Assembly (NCBI RefSeq): GCF_014217995.1
Contig: NZ_CP041617.1
Span: 62,001 to 126,000, forward strand
Source of the DNA: Campylobacter vulpis
GTDB taxonomy: Bacteria; Campylobacterota; Campylobacteria; Campylobacterales; Campylobacteraceae
Direction: 5' to 3'
Length of the DNA stretch: 64,000 nucleotides
The position numbers and the translations under genes are program-made. Within the stretch, counting starts at the first letter, position 1, and every line of letters begins with the position of its first letter. Shown here one piece after another: positions 9,132 to 18,004 of this stretch. The notes beneath the pieces were generated by a model that did not search any database, had not been told where the DNA came from, and saw only the letters and a program-made list of their open reading frames with translations.

Positions 9132-10544
9132 TTAAGCTTTTCTTTTTTCTTTCATTTGAGGATTGAGCATATTTTCAGGGTCTAAAATTTTGTCAATTTC
9201 CTCTTTTGTCAAATAGCCTCTTTCAAGACAAATATCACCTACTGCTTTTCCTGTTTGTAGAGCTTCTTTAGCCATACTTGCCGATTTTTCATAGCCTAGC
9301 ACAGGATTAAAGGCAGTAACTATGCCAATAGAATTAAGCACGAGTTTTTTGCAAGCTTCAGGATTGGCTTTTAAGCCTTTGATCGCTTTATTTGCTAGAG
9401 TTTTCATAGCATTTTCAAGTAAAATTAAAGAATTGAACAAGCCATAAGCAATACCCGGTTCAAAAGCATTAAGCTCAAATTCGCCTCTTTCAGAGCAGAG
9501 CATAATGGTAACATCATTACCTATGACTTCATAACACGCTTCACCCACAACTTCACAAATAACAGGATTTACCTTGCCCGGCATAATCGAGCTTCCCGGT
9601 TGCATTGCAGGGAGGGTAATTTCGCCAAGCCCACATCTAGGACCTGAATTCATTAATCTCAAGTCGTTTGCAATTTTAGAAAGTCTCACTGCAGCGGTTT
9701 TTAAGCAACCACTTACATAAACAAAATCGGCTGTGTCTTGAGTAGCGGCAATTAAATCTTCAGCGGGAGTGAAATTAACACCTGTGATTTCTTTAAGTTT
9801 TTTCTCAACGACATTTTTATAATCAGGATGGCAGTTAATACCCGTGCCTATCGCAGTTGCACCCAAATTTAAAACCGCCATAGACTCTCTTGCCTTACTT
9901 AATTTTGCAATATCACTTTTAATATAACTTGCAAAAGCATTGAAGGTATTTCCTAAAGTCGTAGGAACAGCGTCTTCAAGCTCTGTTCTACCCATTTTAA
10001 TCATATCTTTGTATTCTTTTGCTTTAATTTCAAGCTCATTTTTAAGTTCTTCCATAGCCTTAAGTAAATCGCCCAATTTAGCGTGTGTGGCAACCTTAAT
10101 CGAGCTAGGATAAGTGTCATTTGTAGATTGCCCTAAATTTGTATGGTCATTTGGGTGAAGATATTGATACTCGCCCTTTTTATGTCCCATACTCTCTAAT
10201 GCGATATTTGTTAAAACTTCATTAACATTCATATTTGTGCTTGTGCCAGCTCCACCTTGAATCATATCAACGACAAACTGGTCTAAAAACTCACCCGCAA
10301 TAAGTCTATCGCAAGCTTTTGCAAGAGCATCTGCCTTATCAGCGTCTAAAACGCCCACTTCTTTATTTGCTAAAGCTGCTGCCTTTTTCACTTGTGCAAA
10401 AGCCTTAATAAAGAAAGGATAGTTTTTTAAACTCCTTCCACTCATATGGAAATTTTCAAGAGCTCTAAAGGTTTGAACCCCGTAATACACATCATCAGCA
10501 ATTTCAAGCTCGCCGATGAAATCGTGTTCTTTTCTCGTTCCCAT
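9132..10544 (-). CDS. aspA: Aspartate ammonia-lyase
   Basis: The 470-residue product is of full family length. It has the fumarase/aspartase signature GSSIMPGKVNPV with its catalytic serine loop, plus GAGTSTNMNVNEV and HPNDHTNLGQSTNDTYP. It converts aspartate to fumarate and ammonia in the cytoplasm, feeding the TCA cycle and fumarate respiration, a main amino-acid catabolic route in Campylobacter. It is followed directly by dcuA. The roughly 215-nt AT-rich region upstream, shared with the divergent ung gene, must hold its promoter. On the minus strand a TATGAT at about 10607-10612 is one candidate. Confidence 0.96.
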   Translation of the reverse strand: MGTRKEHDFIGELEIADDVYYGVQTFRALENFHMSGRSLKNYPFFIKAFAQVKKAAALANKEVGVLDADKADALAKACDRLIAGEFLDQFVVDMIQGGAGTSTNMNVNEVLTNIALESMGHKKGEYQYLHPNDHTNLGQSTNDTYPSSIKVATHAKLGDLLKAMEELKNELEIKAKEYKDMIKMGRTELEDAVPTTLGNTFNAFASYIKSDIAKLSKARESMAVLNLGATAIGTGINCHPDYKNVVEKKLKEITGVNFTPAEDLIAATQDTADFVYVSGCLKTAAVRLSKIANDLRLMNSGPRCGLGEITLPAMQPGSSIMPGKVNPVICEVVGEACYEVIGNDVTIMLCSERGEFELNAFEPGIAYGLFNSLILLENAMKTLANKAIKGLKANPEACKKLVLNSIGIVTAFNPVLGYEKSASMAKEALQTGKAVGDICLERGYLTKEEIDKILDPENMLNPQMKEKRKA

Positions 10545-10732
10545 TTTGAACCTTTCTAAATAATTTAGATTATTTTATGCAAACTACAATTTGCCTAAAA
10601 TTGATTAATCATACTCCAAAATACTTAAGAAAAAATTAATGAGATATAATATAACTCATTATTTTTGGGCATTTGAAAGTTATTTTTATATTTACAAAAG
10701 ATTTAAAATTATATAAAATAATGCGAAATCTC

Positions 10733-10738
10733 TATAAT
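10733..10738 (+). promoter_or_regulatory. -10 box of ung
   Basis: TATAAT lies 23 nt upstream of the ung ATG and is followed by an AAAGGATATT ribosome-binding stretch. There is no convincing -35 box, which is usual in Campylobacter. Confidence 0.6.
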
Positions 10739-10760
10739 AAATCATTTAGTAAAGGATATT

Positions 10761-11447
10761 ATGCTAGAAATTAAACTTGATAAGATCAAAATAAGTGCCG
10801 ACTGGCTAGAATTTTTAAAAGAAGAATTTAAAAAACCTTATTTTTTAGACATTAAAAGGCAGTATATCGAAACTTTAAAAGCTGGAAAAATCATCTATCC
10901 CCCCGCAAATTTAACCTTCAATGCTTTTAATCTTACCCCCTTAAATTCCCTTAAAATCGTGCTTTTAGGGCAGGATCCTTATCACAAACAAAATCAAGCT
11001 ATGGGACTTAGTTTTTCTGTGCCAAAGGGTGTGCCAATTCCTCCAAGTCTTAGAAATATTTTTAAAGAATTAAATGCGGATTTAGGTGTTAAAATCCCTC
11101 AAAATGGTGATTTAAGTGCGTGGGCTAGACAAGGCGTTTTGCTTTTAAATGCCATTTTTAGCGTAGAGGAGAATAAGCCCTTAAGTCATAGTTTATGGGG
11201 TTGGCAAGAATTTAGCGATAATGTTATTAAAAAACTAAGTCTTGAAAAAGAGGGACTTATTTTCATTTTATGGGGTAAATTCGCTCAAAACAAAAAAGAT
11301 TTAATTGACACAAAAAAGCATTTTATCCTAGAAGCGGCACACCCAAGCCCTCTTGCTAGGCAGGGTTTTTTGGGGTGCAGACATTTTTCTAAAAGCAATG
11401 CTCTCTTGGAAAAAATAGGCAAAGAACCTATAAAATGGGACTTATAA
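10761..11447 (+). CDS. ung: Uracil-DNA glycosylase
   Basis: The 228-residue enzyme has the water-activating loop VLLGQDPYHKQNQAMGLSFS with its catalytic Asp. It also has the uracil-binding segment LLLNAIFSVEENKPLSHS and the minor-groove loop AAHPSPLARQGFLGCRHFSKSN. It removes uracil from DNA at the start of base-excision repair. It is full length, with RBS AAAGGA 6 nt before ATG. Its 3' end overlaps the convergent permease gene by 6 nt. Confidence 0.97.
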   Translation: MLEIKLDKIKISADWLEFLKEEFKKPYFLDIKRQYIETLKAGKIIYPPANLTFNAFNLTPLNSLKIVLLGQDPYHKQNQAMGLSFSVPKGVPIPPSLRNIFKELNADLGVKIPQNGDLSAWARQGVLLLNAIFSVEENKPLSHSLWGWQEFSDNVIKKLSLEKEGLIFILWGKFAQNKKDLIDTKKHFILEAAHPSPLARQGFLGCRHFSKSNALLEKIGKEPIKWDL

Positions 11448-12740
11448 GAACATTGCAATGAAAGTGCCGATGATAAGCAGAGGACCATTATAAAAGATAA
11501 AGGTAGGGATACAAGTATCTTTGATATGGTCGTGTTGTTTGTCAGCATTTAGCCCTACGCTCACGCCTAAAGTTGTTTCACTAGCAGGACTTCCCGCATC
11601 GCCTAAAGCTCCTGCCACGCCGATGATGAAAATAATCAAACTCGCTGAAAAGCCAAGCTCTAAGCAAATAGGGCAAAATAAAGTCGCTATAATGGGGATA
11701 GTTCCAAAAGAAGTGCCTATACCTATGGTGATGATAAGTCCTATAAATAGCATAGCAAAAATGGCTAGAAGCTTATTTCCCTCTACAAAAGGAATGACGG
11801 AATTTACAAGCTCCTCTACCGCTCCACTTTGCTTTAAAACCTCGCCATAACCAGCCGCTACAAGCATTACAAAGGCGATAAAACCCATCATTTTAAGCCC
11901 ATCATCAAAGACTAAATCTACTTTTTTATAGCTAACTCCGCCCAAAACTATCATCAAAATAAAACCTAAAAGCCCAGATAAAGGTAAATTTTGCGTCATA
12001 ATTTGACACACAAGAGTAAGAATTAGCCCCGCTAAAACGCCCCATTCCCTACGCGTCATTTTGATATTTTCATAATCCATATTTTTAATAGCAATTTCTT
12101 GATACTCTCTAGGCTTAGAATAAAAAATGAAAATAGAAAGCAAAAGTCCAAAAAGCATACAAAAAATCGCTAAAAACATCGTGCTTGTTACATCGTTTAA
12201 ATTCACAGCTACGCCGTTTTGATTTAAATTATCCACGAGTAAATTTTGAAAAATTAGCCCAAAACCCAAAGGTAAAGCCATATAAGGCGTAGTCAGCCCA
12301 AAGGTCAAAGCACAAGCAACGCCCCTGCGATCGATTTTAAGTTTATTAAAAAGCGTGAGTAAGGGAGGAATTAAAATCGGCACAAAAGCCACATGGATAG
12401 GCACTAAATTTTGCGAAAAACAAGCGATTAGAGCTAAAGAGAATATGAGTAAATATTTTTTATGTGAGATGAAATGGCTGACAATTTTGATTAAAAAAGC
12501 CGTTAAATTTGTCTTAGAAATAGCCGCTGCGATAGCACCTAAAAGGATATAACTTAGAGCCGTTTGCAGATTTCCTTTCATACCATTGATGAGAGTATTC
12601 ATCGTCTCAAGCATAGGAATTTGTGCGACAAGTCCGGCGATTAAAGCAGAAATTAGCACACTTAGCAAAACATTAAAGCGAAGCAAACAAAGGATTATCA
12701 TCACCAAAACACTGATGATAATGGGATTTGTTAAAAGCAT
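11442..12740 (-). CDS. Na+/H+ antiporter-family permease (YuiF/NhaC-like)
   Basis: The 432-residue integral membrane protein has about 11-12 predicted helices. The paired segments NLVPIHVAFVPILIPPLL and GIGTSFGTIPIIATLFCPIC, plus GVAGALGDAGSPASETTLGVSVGL near the C-terminus, fit the ion-transporter superfamily group annotated as Na+/H+ antiporter or YuiF-like amino-acid permease. Whether it moves sodium/protons or an amino acid such as histidine cannot be told here. It is a single-gene unit between ung and the restriction-modification pair. Confidence 0.7.
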   Translation of the reverse strand: MLLTNPIIISVLVMIILCLLRFNVLLSVLISALIAGLVAQIPMLETMNTLINGMKGNLQTALSYILLGAIAAAISKTNLTAFLIKIVSHFISHKKYLLIFSLALIACFSQNLVPIHVAFVPILIPPLLTLFNKLKIDRRGVACALTFGLTTPYMALPLGFGLIFQNLLVDNLNQNGVAVNLNDVTSTMFLAIFCMLFGLLLSIFIFYSKPREYQEIAIKNMDYENIKMTRREWGVLAGLILTLVCQIMTQNLPLSGLLGFILMIVLGGVSYKKVDLVFDDGLKMMGFIAFVMLVAAGYGEVLKQSGAVEELVNSVIPFVEGNKLLAIFAMLFIGLIITIGIGTSFGTIPIIATLFCPICLELGFSASLIIFIIGVAGALGDAGSPASETTLGVSVGLNADKQHDHIKDTCIPTFIFYNGPLLIIGTFIAMFL

Positions 12741-12783
12741 AATTTTCCTTTAAAATCAAAAGAAGTATTGTAGAAAATCTTTC

Positions 12784-13338
12784 TTAAATTGATGTAAAAA
12801 TAGCATAAAGTTCGTTTGCAAAATTTGCAATAGACTTTAAATCTTTTAGATTTAATGTCAGCTTAAGATTAACTTGATTGCCCGGATTCATCATCACAAG
12901 CTGCTTATCTTTGCCATTAACTTTAATATATTCTTTTCTTAAAGTATGATTATAATAATAATCTTGTTTCTTATCCACAATGTAATAATGCACACTCTGC
13001 GTTGTAATGCCTAGTAAAATAATATAATCATAATTATATTTTGGATTGATTCCATTAAATTGAAAAGTGTTATTGTTTAAGCCTTTCCTTGCGGTTTTAA
13101 CCTCTATCTTTTTACCATTTGATAGTAAGTCAAACTCATCGTGGATAATATCCCCAGGCAATTCATCAAGTGGTAGATTCAAAGCTTTAAACACTTCCTT
13201 AACAAATTTTTCGCCAATTTGTCCTATTGCATTTCCTTCAAAATGTAAAATTTTTTCAAAAATTCCGCTTTTTTGCTTCTTTTGCACTTCGTTATATTTT
13301 TGCTCTATGAGTTGTAATAAAAGTTTTTCTAAGTCCAT
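12784..13338 (-). CDS. Probable type II restriction endonuclease (PD-(D/E)XK)
   Basis: The 184-residue protein contains a PD-(D/E)XK-like core at about residues 65-85: DEFDLLSNGKKIEVKTAR, giving the spaced D ... E-V-K triad, preceded by AIGQIGEKFVKEVFKAL. The stop of the upstream methyltransferase gene overlaps its ATG (TAATG), so the two are translationally coupled. The coupling and the nuclease core make it the likely cleaving partner. Recognition sequence unknown. Part of a second copy of this gene lies about 1.9 kb away (15236-15372). It could instead be a non-specific or damaged nuclease, but the frame is intact. Confidence 0.7.
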   Translation of the reverse strand: MDLEKLLLQLIEQKYNEVQKKQKSGIFEKILHFEGNAIGQIGEKFVKEVFKALNLPLDELPGDIIHDEFDLLSNGKKIEVKTARKGLNNNTFQFNGINPKYNYDYIILLGITTQSVHYYIVDKKQDYYYNHTLRKEYIKVNGKDKQLVMMNPGNQVNLKLTLNLKDLKSIANFANELYAIFTSI

Positions 13339-14252
13339 TAAAACCCCGACTCGTGCAAAAGCTTAAAAATATGTGATTTGCCAATATGCCTACAACCATT
13401 TGTAGCAAGTGAGCTATATTTTGTCCAATCAGCTTTTAAAAACAACTCATCAAGCCTTTCTTTTGGGGCATTGTCGTTATAAATAATTGCCACTCCACTT
13501 TTATACTTGACTTGTGAAAAATCTTTTACCACTGCATTTTCTTTAAAAAATGTGCTTGAGAGATAAAAATCTGCCTTTTTATTAAAAATCCACTCTTTGC
13601 CACATTCCCTATTTTTTGCTAGAGACACAGTTACTACCTTTAAAATCTCACTAAAGGGCTCTTGCTTTTCTTTTTGGGCATACCAGCTAAACTCTTGTTT
13701 TTCGTTCTTATAATTTTTACTCCAAATTTGAAAACAGCACTTCACATCTTTTTCCTTACCATTTTCAAGGTAAAAAGAGTTATGTGGCAAAGATTCTTCG
13801 TGAAGCAAATGAAAATCTTTCACACGGTAACGCACTGAACCTTTACCCAAGCTTTGAAAAAACATCGGCAATATAAAACACACAAAATCCGCTTTTTGTG
13901 AGTGCTTGATAAATTCTAAGGCTAACACCCCGCGATGCCCAAAAGGTGGATTCCCTATCACAATAAGGGGCTTTTTAGGCAACTCAAACTGCAAATAATC
14001 GCCTTGTAAAATATCAAATTTACTTGCATTTATATCAATACCGATTCTATTTTTAGGCAAAAGCGAGTAAAAACACCCATCACCCACACTAGGCTCTAGC
14101 CAAGTGTATTTATCTAAATTTTCATATTTTGCTATGATTTTTTTAGTTTTTTCAAAAAGCATTTTCGCAACTTCTGGCTTTGTAAAATAGGCGTCAAAAT
14201 GATTATTGAGATTTTTTCTCATCACTCCACCATTGACATATTTTAAAGTCAT
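13338..14252 (-). CDS. DNA adenine (N6) methyltransferase, modification half of the pair
   Basis: The 304-residue enzyme has an AdoMet site WLEPSVGDGCF at about residues 50-60. The catalytic motif is IVIGNPPFGHRG near residue 100, where NPPF is typical of N6-adenine methylases. RBS AAGGACAAAA precedes the ATG. It overlaps the endonuclease gene by one nucleotide. It would methylate the site cut by that nuclease. The first 31 codons of a related copy survive at 26789-26872, in the opposite orientation, after a radical SAM gene. The sequence upstream of this gene is likewise a piece of that radical SAM gene. Confidence 0.85.
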   Translation of the reverse strand: MTLKYVNGGVMRKNLNNHFDAYFTKPEVAKMLFEKTKKIIAKYENLDKYTWLEPSVGDGCFYSLLPKNRIGIDINASKFDILQGDYLQFELPKKPLIVIGNPPFGHRGVLALEFIKHSQKADFVCFILPMFFQSLGKGSVRYRVKDFHLLHEESLPHNSFYLENGKEKDVKCCFQIWSKNYKNEKQEFSWYAQKEKQEPFSEILKVVTVSLAKNRECGKEWIFNKKADFYLSSTFFKENAVVKDFSQVKYKSGVAIIYNDNAPKERLDELFLKADWTKYSSLATNGCRHIGKSHIFKLLHESGF

Positions 14253-14257
14253 TTTTG

Positions 14258-14517
14258 TCCTTATATATTTTTCATATTATAGCAAATTTCAAGCTTTCGT
14301 CTTAAAAAATTCACATCTTTGACATAAATTTTCTAACCTTTCCCCCCTTTCAAAGCCTTGCTTTAAATCTAAAAATTTTTTTGTTTCTAGCAGATTTTGA
14401 AAGGAATTTTCAAGCACATTGCCCAAATTAATCGCCCCACCACTATCCAAACAGCAAGGCACAAGCGTGCCATCGCTTAAAATGCCAATCTGCTCTTTTA
14501 AAGCGTGGCAAAAAGGC
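14258..14517 (-). pseudogene. 3' fragment of a radical SAM gene (inverted duplicate of 26524-26785)
   Basis: On the minus strand this stretch nearly repeats the last ~80 codons of the radical SAM gene at 25898-26766 and the short spacer after it. Reading FCHALKEQIGILSDGTL, the cysteine-rich VPCCLDSGG and LCQRCEFF are all recognisable. By eye only about ten differences occur over ~230 nt. The 5' part of the gene is absent. Similarity starts abruptly near 14517 and runs on into the methyltransferase gene. It is thus one arm of an inverted repeat roughly 12 kb from the other. Confidence 0.85.
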
Positions 14518-14548
14518 TAAATTCCTCGTCTGTTTTCAAATCTTTATC

Positions 14549-15135
14549 TTAAAACAAAGACTTAATTTCATCTTTTGCATTTGCAGTGTTTGATAAATTT
14601 ATCCAAATCGTTTCAAGTATGCTTCCTTCGTGTTCTGCTAAAACTAATTTTCTATAATTGCCTCTATGAACATCATCTAGGTTTGTGTATTGTTTTAATG
14701 TTGTTTTATCAAGTTCTGTTTTATTAAAAGTAAGCTTTGAAATATCTTTTGTAAAAACTAAAATATACTCACTGACACGACTTAAAAATTTAGCTGAGTT
14801 ATCTTTCTCCCGTTTTCTATGCCAAGTTATATAACCTACAAAGTTATTCCCTTCCCCATGCACGATTAAATATCTCATCATAAAGCACTTTTAAATAAGC
14901 TTGTTCATTATCATCACATTGTATAAATATCACGCCACCTTCACTTAAAAACTCTCTTGTTCTAAAGAACGAAATTTTGTAACGCCTTTCTTGCAAATAG
15001 TATATCAACTTCATTTCTTGCTAAAATCTTATTGAAAAATCTTTTGTTTCTCATCATAGCTTTGTGCTAAATTTCTAATATACTTTAAAGTTTCAAAGCG
15101 ATTTTCTAAATCTTGCAATAATTCATCTTATAACT
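14549..15135 (-). pseudogene. Remnant of a type III-like methyltransferase (mod) gene
   Basis: The best piece, 14549-14881, reads FVGYITWHRKREKDNSAKF and LSRVSEYILVFTKDI. Just upstream, in another frame, comes FLSEGGVIFIQCDDNEQAYL. Together they match the middle of Mod subunits of type III restriction systems. Further upstream pieces (LLQDLENRFETLKYIRNLAQ, then NKILARNEVDILFARKAL) look like a displaced N-terminal part. Several frame changes and missing motifs (no NPPY segment seen) show it is dead. No res partner is present. Confidence 0.65.
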
Positions 15136-15235
15136 TCTCCCTGAATCTTAGTCTAGTAAATGAAAGCTAATCGAGCTTTCATTTAGGCGAGATAAAGCGT
15201 AATTTCTCCATAAATTCGTTTATGGGCTTTATTTG

Positions 15236-15372
15236 CTGTTATACGGATACATTGTATAACGCACACTCTCTGCTGTAATGCCTAGCAAAATATAATCATA
15301 ATCGTATTTTGGATTAATTTTATCAAATTGAAAAGAATTATTTAAACCTTTTCTTGTAGTTTTTATCAAAAA
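15236..15372 (-). pseudogene. Fragment of a second copy of the restriction endonuclease gene
   Basis: The minus strand translates to KTTRKGLNNSFQFDKINPK and YDYDYILLGITAESVRY. The intact nuclease (12784-13338) has KTARKGLNNNTFQFNGINPK and YNYDYIILLGITTQSVHY at residues about 80-120. Only about 40 codons remain, with small in-frame losses. The rest of 15136-15235 shows nothing I can support. Confidence 0.8.
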
Positions 15373-15387
15373 AGAATTTAGAGCGAG

Positions 15388-16725
15388 TTAGTCCTCACTC
15401 TCTTCATCTTTTATTTTTTTCACAACTTTCACTTTCTCAATGGAATTTCCGTCCATTTTTTTCACTTCATAATAGCAAAGTTCGTCCTCTATCCTATCGC
15501 CCACCACAGGCAAACGCCCTAAAAGATTAAAGACATAACCGCCTATGGTTACTTGCTCCAAATCCTTATCATAAGTGATGAGTAAAAGCTCCTCAACCTT
15601 TTCTATATCGCAACGCCCCGCAAATTCATAAATATTATCGGCAAGTTTTTTGTAATTATCCTCATCATATTCGCTTTTAATCTCGCCGATAATCTCCTCC
15701 ATAATGTCTTCCATCGTCAAAAGTCCCGCCGTGCCGCCATATTCATCAATCACTAAGGCAGTGTGAGATCTTTCTTTATTCATCATCACAAGCACTTTTG
15801 AAATGCTAAGATTTTCAGGCACTAAAATAAGAGGCTTGACAAAATTATCCAACTTTTCACTTTTAGCATTTAATTCATTTTGCACGATGTCTCTTATATG
15901 CACCATACCCAAAATCACATCTTTAGAGCCGTCTATATAAGGAAAACGCGTATGTTTATACTCACAAATAATTTGCATATTTTCACTATAAGATTTTTGC
16001 TTATTAAGGCAAATCATATCCTTTCTAGGCGTCATTATTTCTTTTGCCACTGTGTCGCTAAAATCCACAGCATTACGGATAATCTCCGTTTCAAATTCAT
16101 CTAAAACCCCGCCCTTTTGACTCTCACTTGCTATGATTTTAATCTCTTCTTCGCTATGAGTTAGCTCGTGTTCTTTAGCGGGTTTAATACCAAAAATTTT
16201 AAGTGTTAAAGCCGCCAAAATATCAAAAATTTTAATACAAGGTAAAAATAAAATCCAAAACCAATGCAAGGGTCTAGCCACCCAAAGCACAGCCTTATCG
16301 GCTATGGCTATGGCTATACTTTTAGGGACAAGCTCGCCTAAAACCACATGTAAAAGCGTGATAATGCTAAAGGCGATGATGAAAGCTATGGTGTGGATTA
16401 AAACCGGACTTAAGCCCAAATTTAAAAGCGGAGCTTCAAGCATTTTAGCAATGGCAGGTTCTCCTATCCAGCCAAGAGCAAGTGAGCTTAAGGTAATGCC
16501 TAATTGACAAGCACTTAGATAGGTGTCAAGCTTTGAGGTTACTTCTAAAGCTTTTTTAGCATTACGCTTTTTTTCCTTAACCATTTCTTCAAGTTTAGAA
16601 CGGCGAACTTTAACAATGCTAAATTCAGACAAAACGAAAAAACCATTTAAAAAAACCAAAGCAAGTGCAACAAAAATCATAAAGATAGAATAGCTAGTAT
16701 CAGTAGCGATTTGACTGGGGTCCAA
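15388..16725 (-). CDS. HlyC/CorC (TlyC) family membrane protein with CBS domains
   Basis: The 445-residue protein begins with a DUF21 (CNNM) transmembrane domain of three to four helices (residues ~10-190, including LNGFFVLSEFSIVKVRRSKL). Two CBS domains follow (~210-335; EIMTPRKDMICL, MVHIRDIV, DEYGGTAGLLTMEDIMEEIIGEI). A CorC/HlyC C-terminal domain ends the protein. Such proteins are linked to Mg2+/Co2+ efflux. The name hemolysin is historical. Its last nine codons plus stop recur at 26876-26907 on the other strand, which marks an old rearrangement junction. Confidence 0.88.
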   Translation of the reverse strand: MDPSQIATDTSYSIFMIFVALALVFLNGFFVLSEFSIVKVRRSKLEEMVKEKKRNAKKALEVTSKLDTYLSACQLGITLSSLALGWIGEPAIAKMLEAPLLNLGLSPVLIHTIAFIIAFSIITLLHVVLGELVPKSIAIAIADKAVLWVARPLHWFWILFLPCIKIFDILAALTLKIFGIKPAKEHELTHSEEEIKIIASESQKGGVLDEFETEIIRNAVDFSDTVAKEIMTPRKDMICLNKQKSYSENMQIICEYKHTRFPYIDGSKDVILGMVHIRDIVQNELNAKSEKLDNFVKPLILVPENLSISKVLVMMNKERSHTALVIDEYGGTAGLLTMEDIMEEIIGEIKSEYDEDNYKKLADNIYEFAGRCDIEKVEELLLITYDKDLEQVTIGGYVFNLLGRLPVVGDRIEDELCYYEVKKMDGNSIEKVKVVKKIKDEESED

Positions 16726-16835
16726 TGAAACTCCTTAGAAAATAAATGTGTCATTATACACAAAAACTACAATTTTCACAAAAATTATTAAACAAAAAAA
16801 GTTAAAATTGAGGCATTTTTTAAAAAGGATAGCTG

Positions 16836-17996
16836 ATGATAAACACTAAAGAAGATTTTTTGCTTTTGGTAAAGCAAATCGAGCAAAAAGCAAACTACAA
16901 AAAGCCCTATGCCTTTGGCATTGCAAGGCTAGATAGAGGACAGCTGAATAAAAATAAAATTTTACAAGCCTCTTTTGCTCTTATTAATTACGAGCAAAAT
17001 TACGCCTCAGCGGCAATTATGCTTGAGGCTTTTGCAAGGCGGGGTGTGGAGCTTGACTTTAGCAAAAGCGAATTTGTGGAGCTTTTAAAGCTTGAGGATA
17101 TAGATTTCGCTCTTTCTTGCTTTAAGCCTTTTTTAGAAGAAGAGGGGCATAAAAACATTGACTTGCTTAAGGTTGTTAAAGACAAGTTTAAAGATGATGA
17201 ATTTGCCTTTGTATGCCTTTTTGAAGATAAAGAGCCTTTGAGTGTGGAGAGTGTGTATCTTAAGCTTTATTTGCTTTCTACTAAAAAAGTGCCCCTAAGA
17301 GGGCTTAATCTAAATGGTGCTTTTGGCTTACTTCACAATGTCGCTTGGAGTGAGGATAAGCCTATCGAGCTTGAGTATTTAAGAGAAAATGAAATGCGTC
17401 TTAAAATGAGTAAGCAATATCCTAAAATAGACTTTGTCGATAAATTCCCACGCTTTTTAGCTCACATTATCCCCGAGGATAACACGCGTATTTTAGAGAG
17501 TTCTAAAGTGCGTATGGGTGCAGCCCTAGCCGCTGGCACGACTATAATGCCCGGTGCTTCTTATGTGAATTTTAACGCGGGCACAACGGGTGCTTGTATG
17601 GTTGAGGGGCGTATAAGCTCTAGTGCCATTGTGGGCGAGGGTAGCGATATAGGCGGTGGGGCGTCTATACTGGGCGTTTTAAGCGGCACTAGTGGAAATG
17701 CCATAAGCGTGGGTAAGGCTTGTCTTTTAGGTGCGAATTCTGTTACAGGCATACCTTTGGGGGATAATTGCATAGTCGATGCGGGCATTGCAGTGCTTGA
17801 GGGGACGAAATTTTTACTCAAAGACAAAGAAGAGCTTCAAAAAGTCAATCTAGGCTTTGATTTTAATAAAGAAATATATAAGGGCATAGAGCTTAAAAAC
17901 CTTAACGCTTTGCATTTTAGACAAGATAGCATTAGCGGTGCGATGATAGTGGGTTTTAATAAAAAAGCCATAACACTCAATGCCGCCTTGCATTAA
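16836..17996 (+). CDS. dapD: 2,3,4,5-tetrahydropyridine-2,6-dicarboxylate N-succinyltransferase
   Basis: The 386-residue enzyme matches the long epsilonproteobacterial DapD form. It has an N-terminal domain, then a left-handed beta-helix from about residue 225 (SSKVRMGAALAAGTTIMPGA, EGRISSSAIVGEGSDIGGGA, GDNCIVDAGIAVLEGTKF). It transfers succinyl from succinyl-CoA to tetrahydrodipicolinate in the lysine/meso-diaminopimelate pathway. RBS AAAAAGGATAGCTG precedes the ATG. A permease gene follows 8 nt later, so the two are probably co-transcribed. Confidence 0.95.
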   Translation: MINTKEDFLLLVKQIEQKANYKKPYAFGIARLDRGQLNKNKILQASFALINYEQNYASAAIMLEAFARRGVELDFSKSEFVELLKLEDIDFALSCFKPFLEEEGHKNIDLLKVVKDKFKDDEFAFVCLFEDKEPLSVESVYLKLYLLSTKKVPLRGLNLNGAFGLLHNVAWSEDKPIELEYLRENEMRLKMSKQYPKIDFVDKFPRFLAHIIPEDNTRILESSKVRMGAALAAGTTIMPGASYVNFNAGTTGACMVEGRISSSAIVGEGSDIGGGASILGVLSGTSGNAISVGKACLLGANSVTGIPLGDNCIVDAGIAVLEGTKFLLKDKEELQKVNLGFDFNKEIYKGIELKNLNALHFRQDSISGAMIVGFNKKAITLNAALH

Positions 17997-18004
17997 GGCA
18001 AGCT

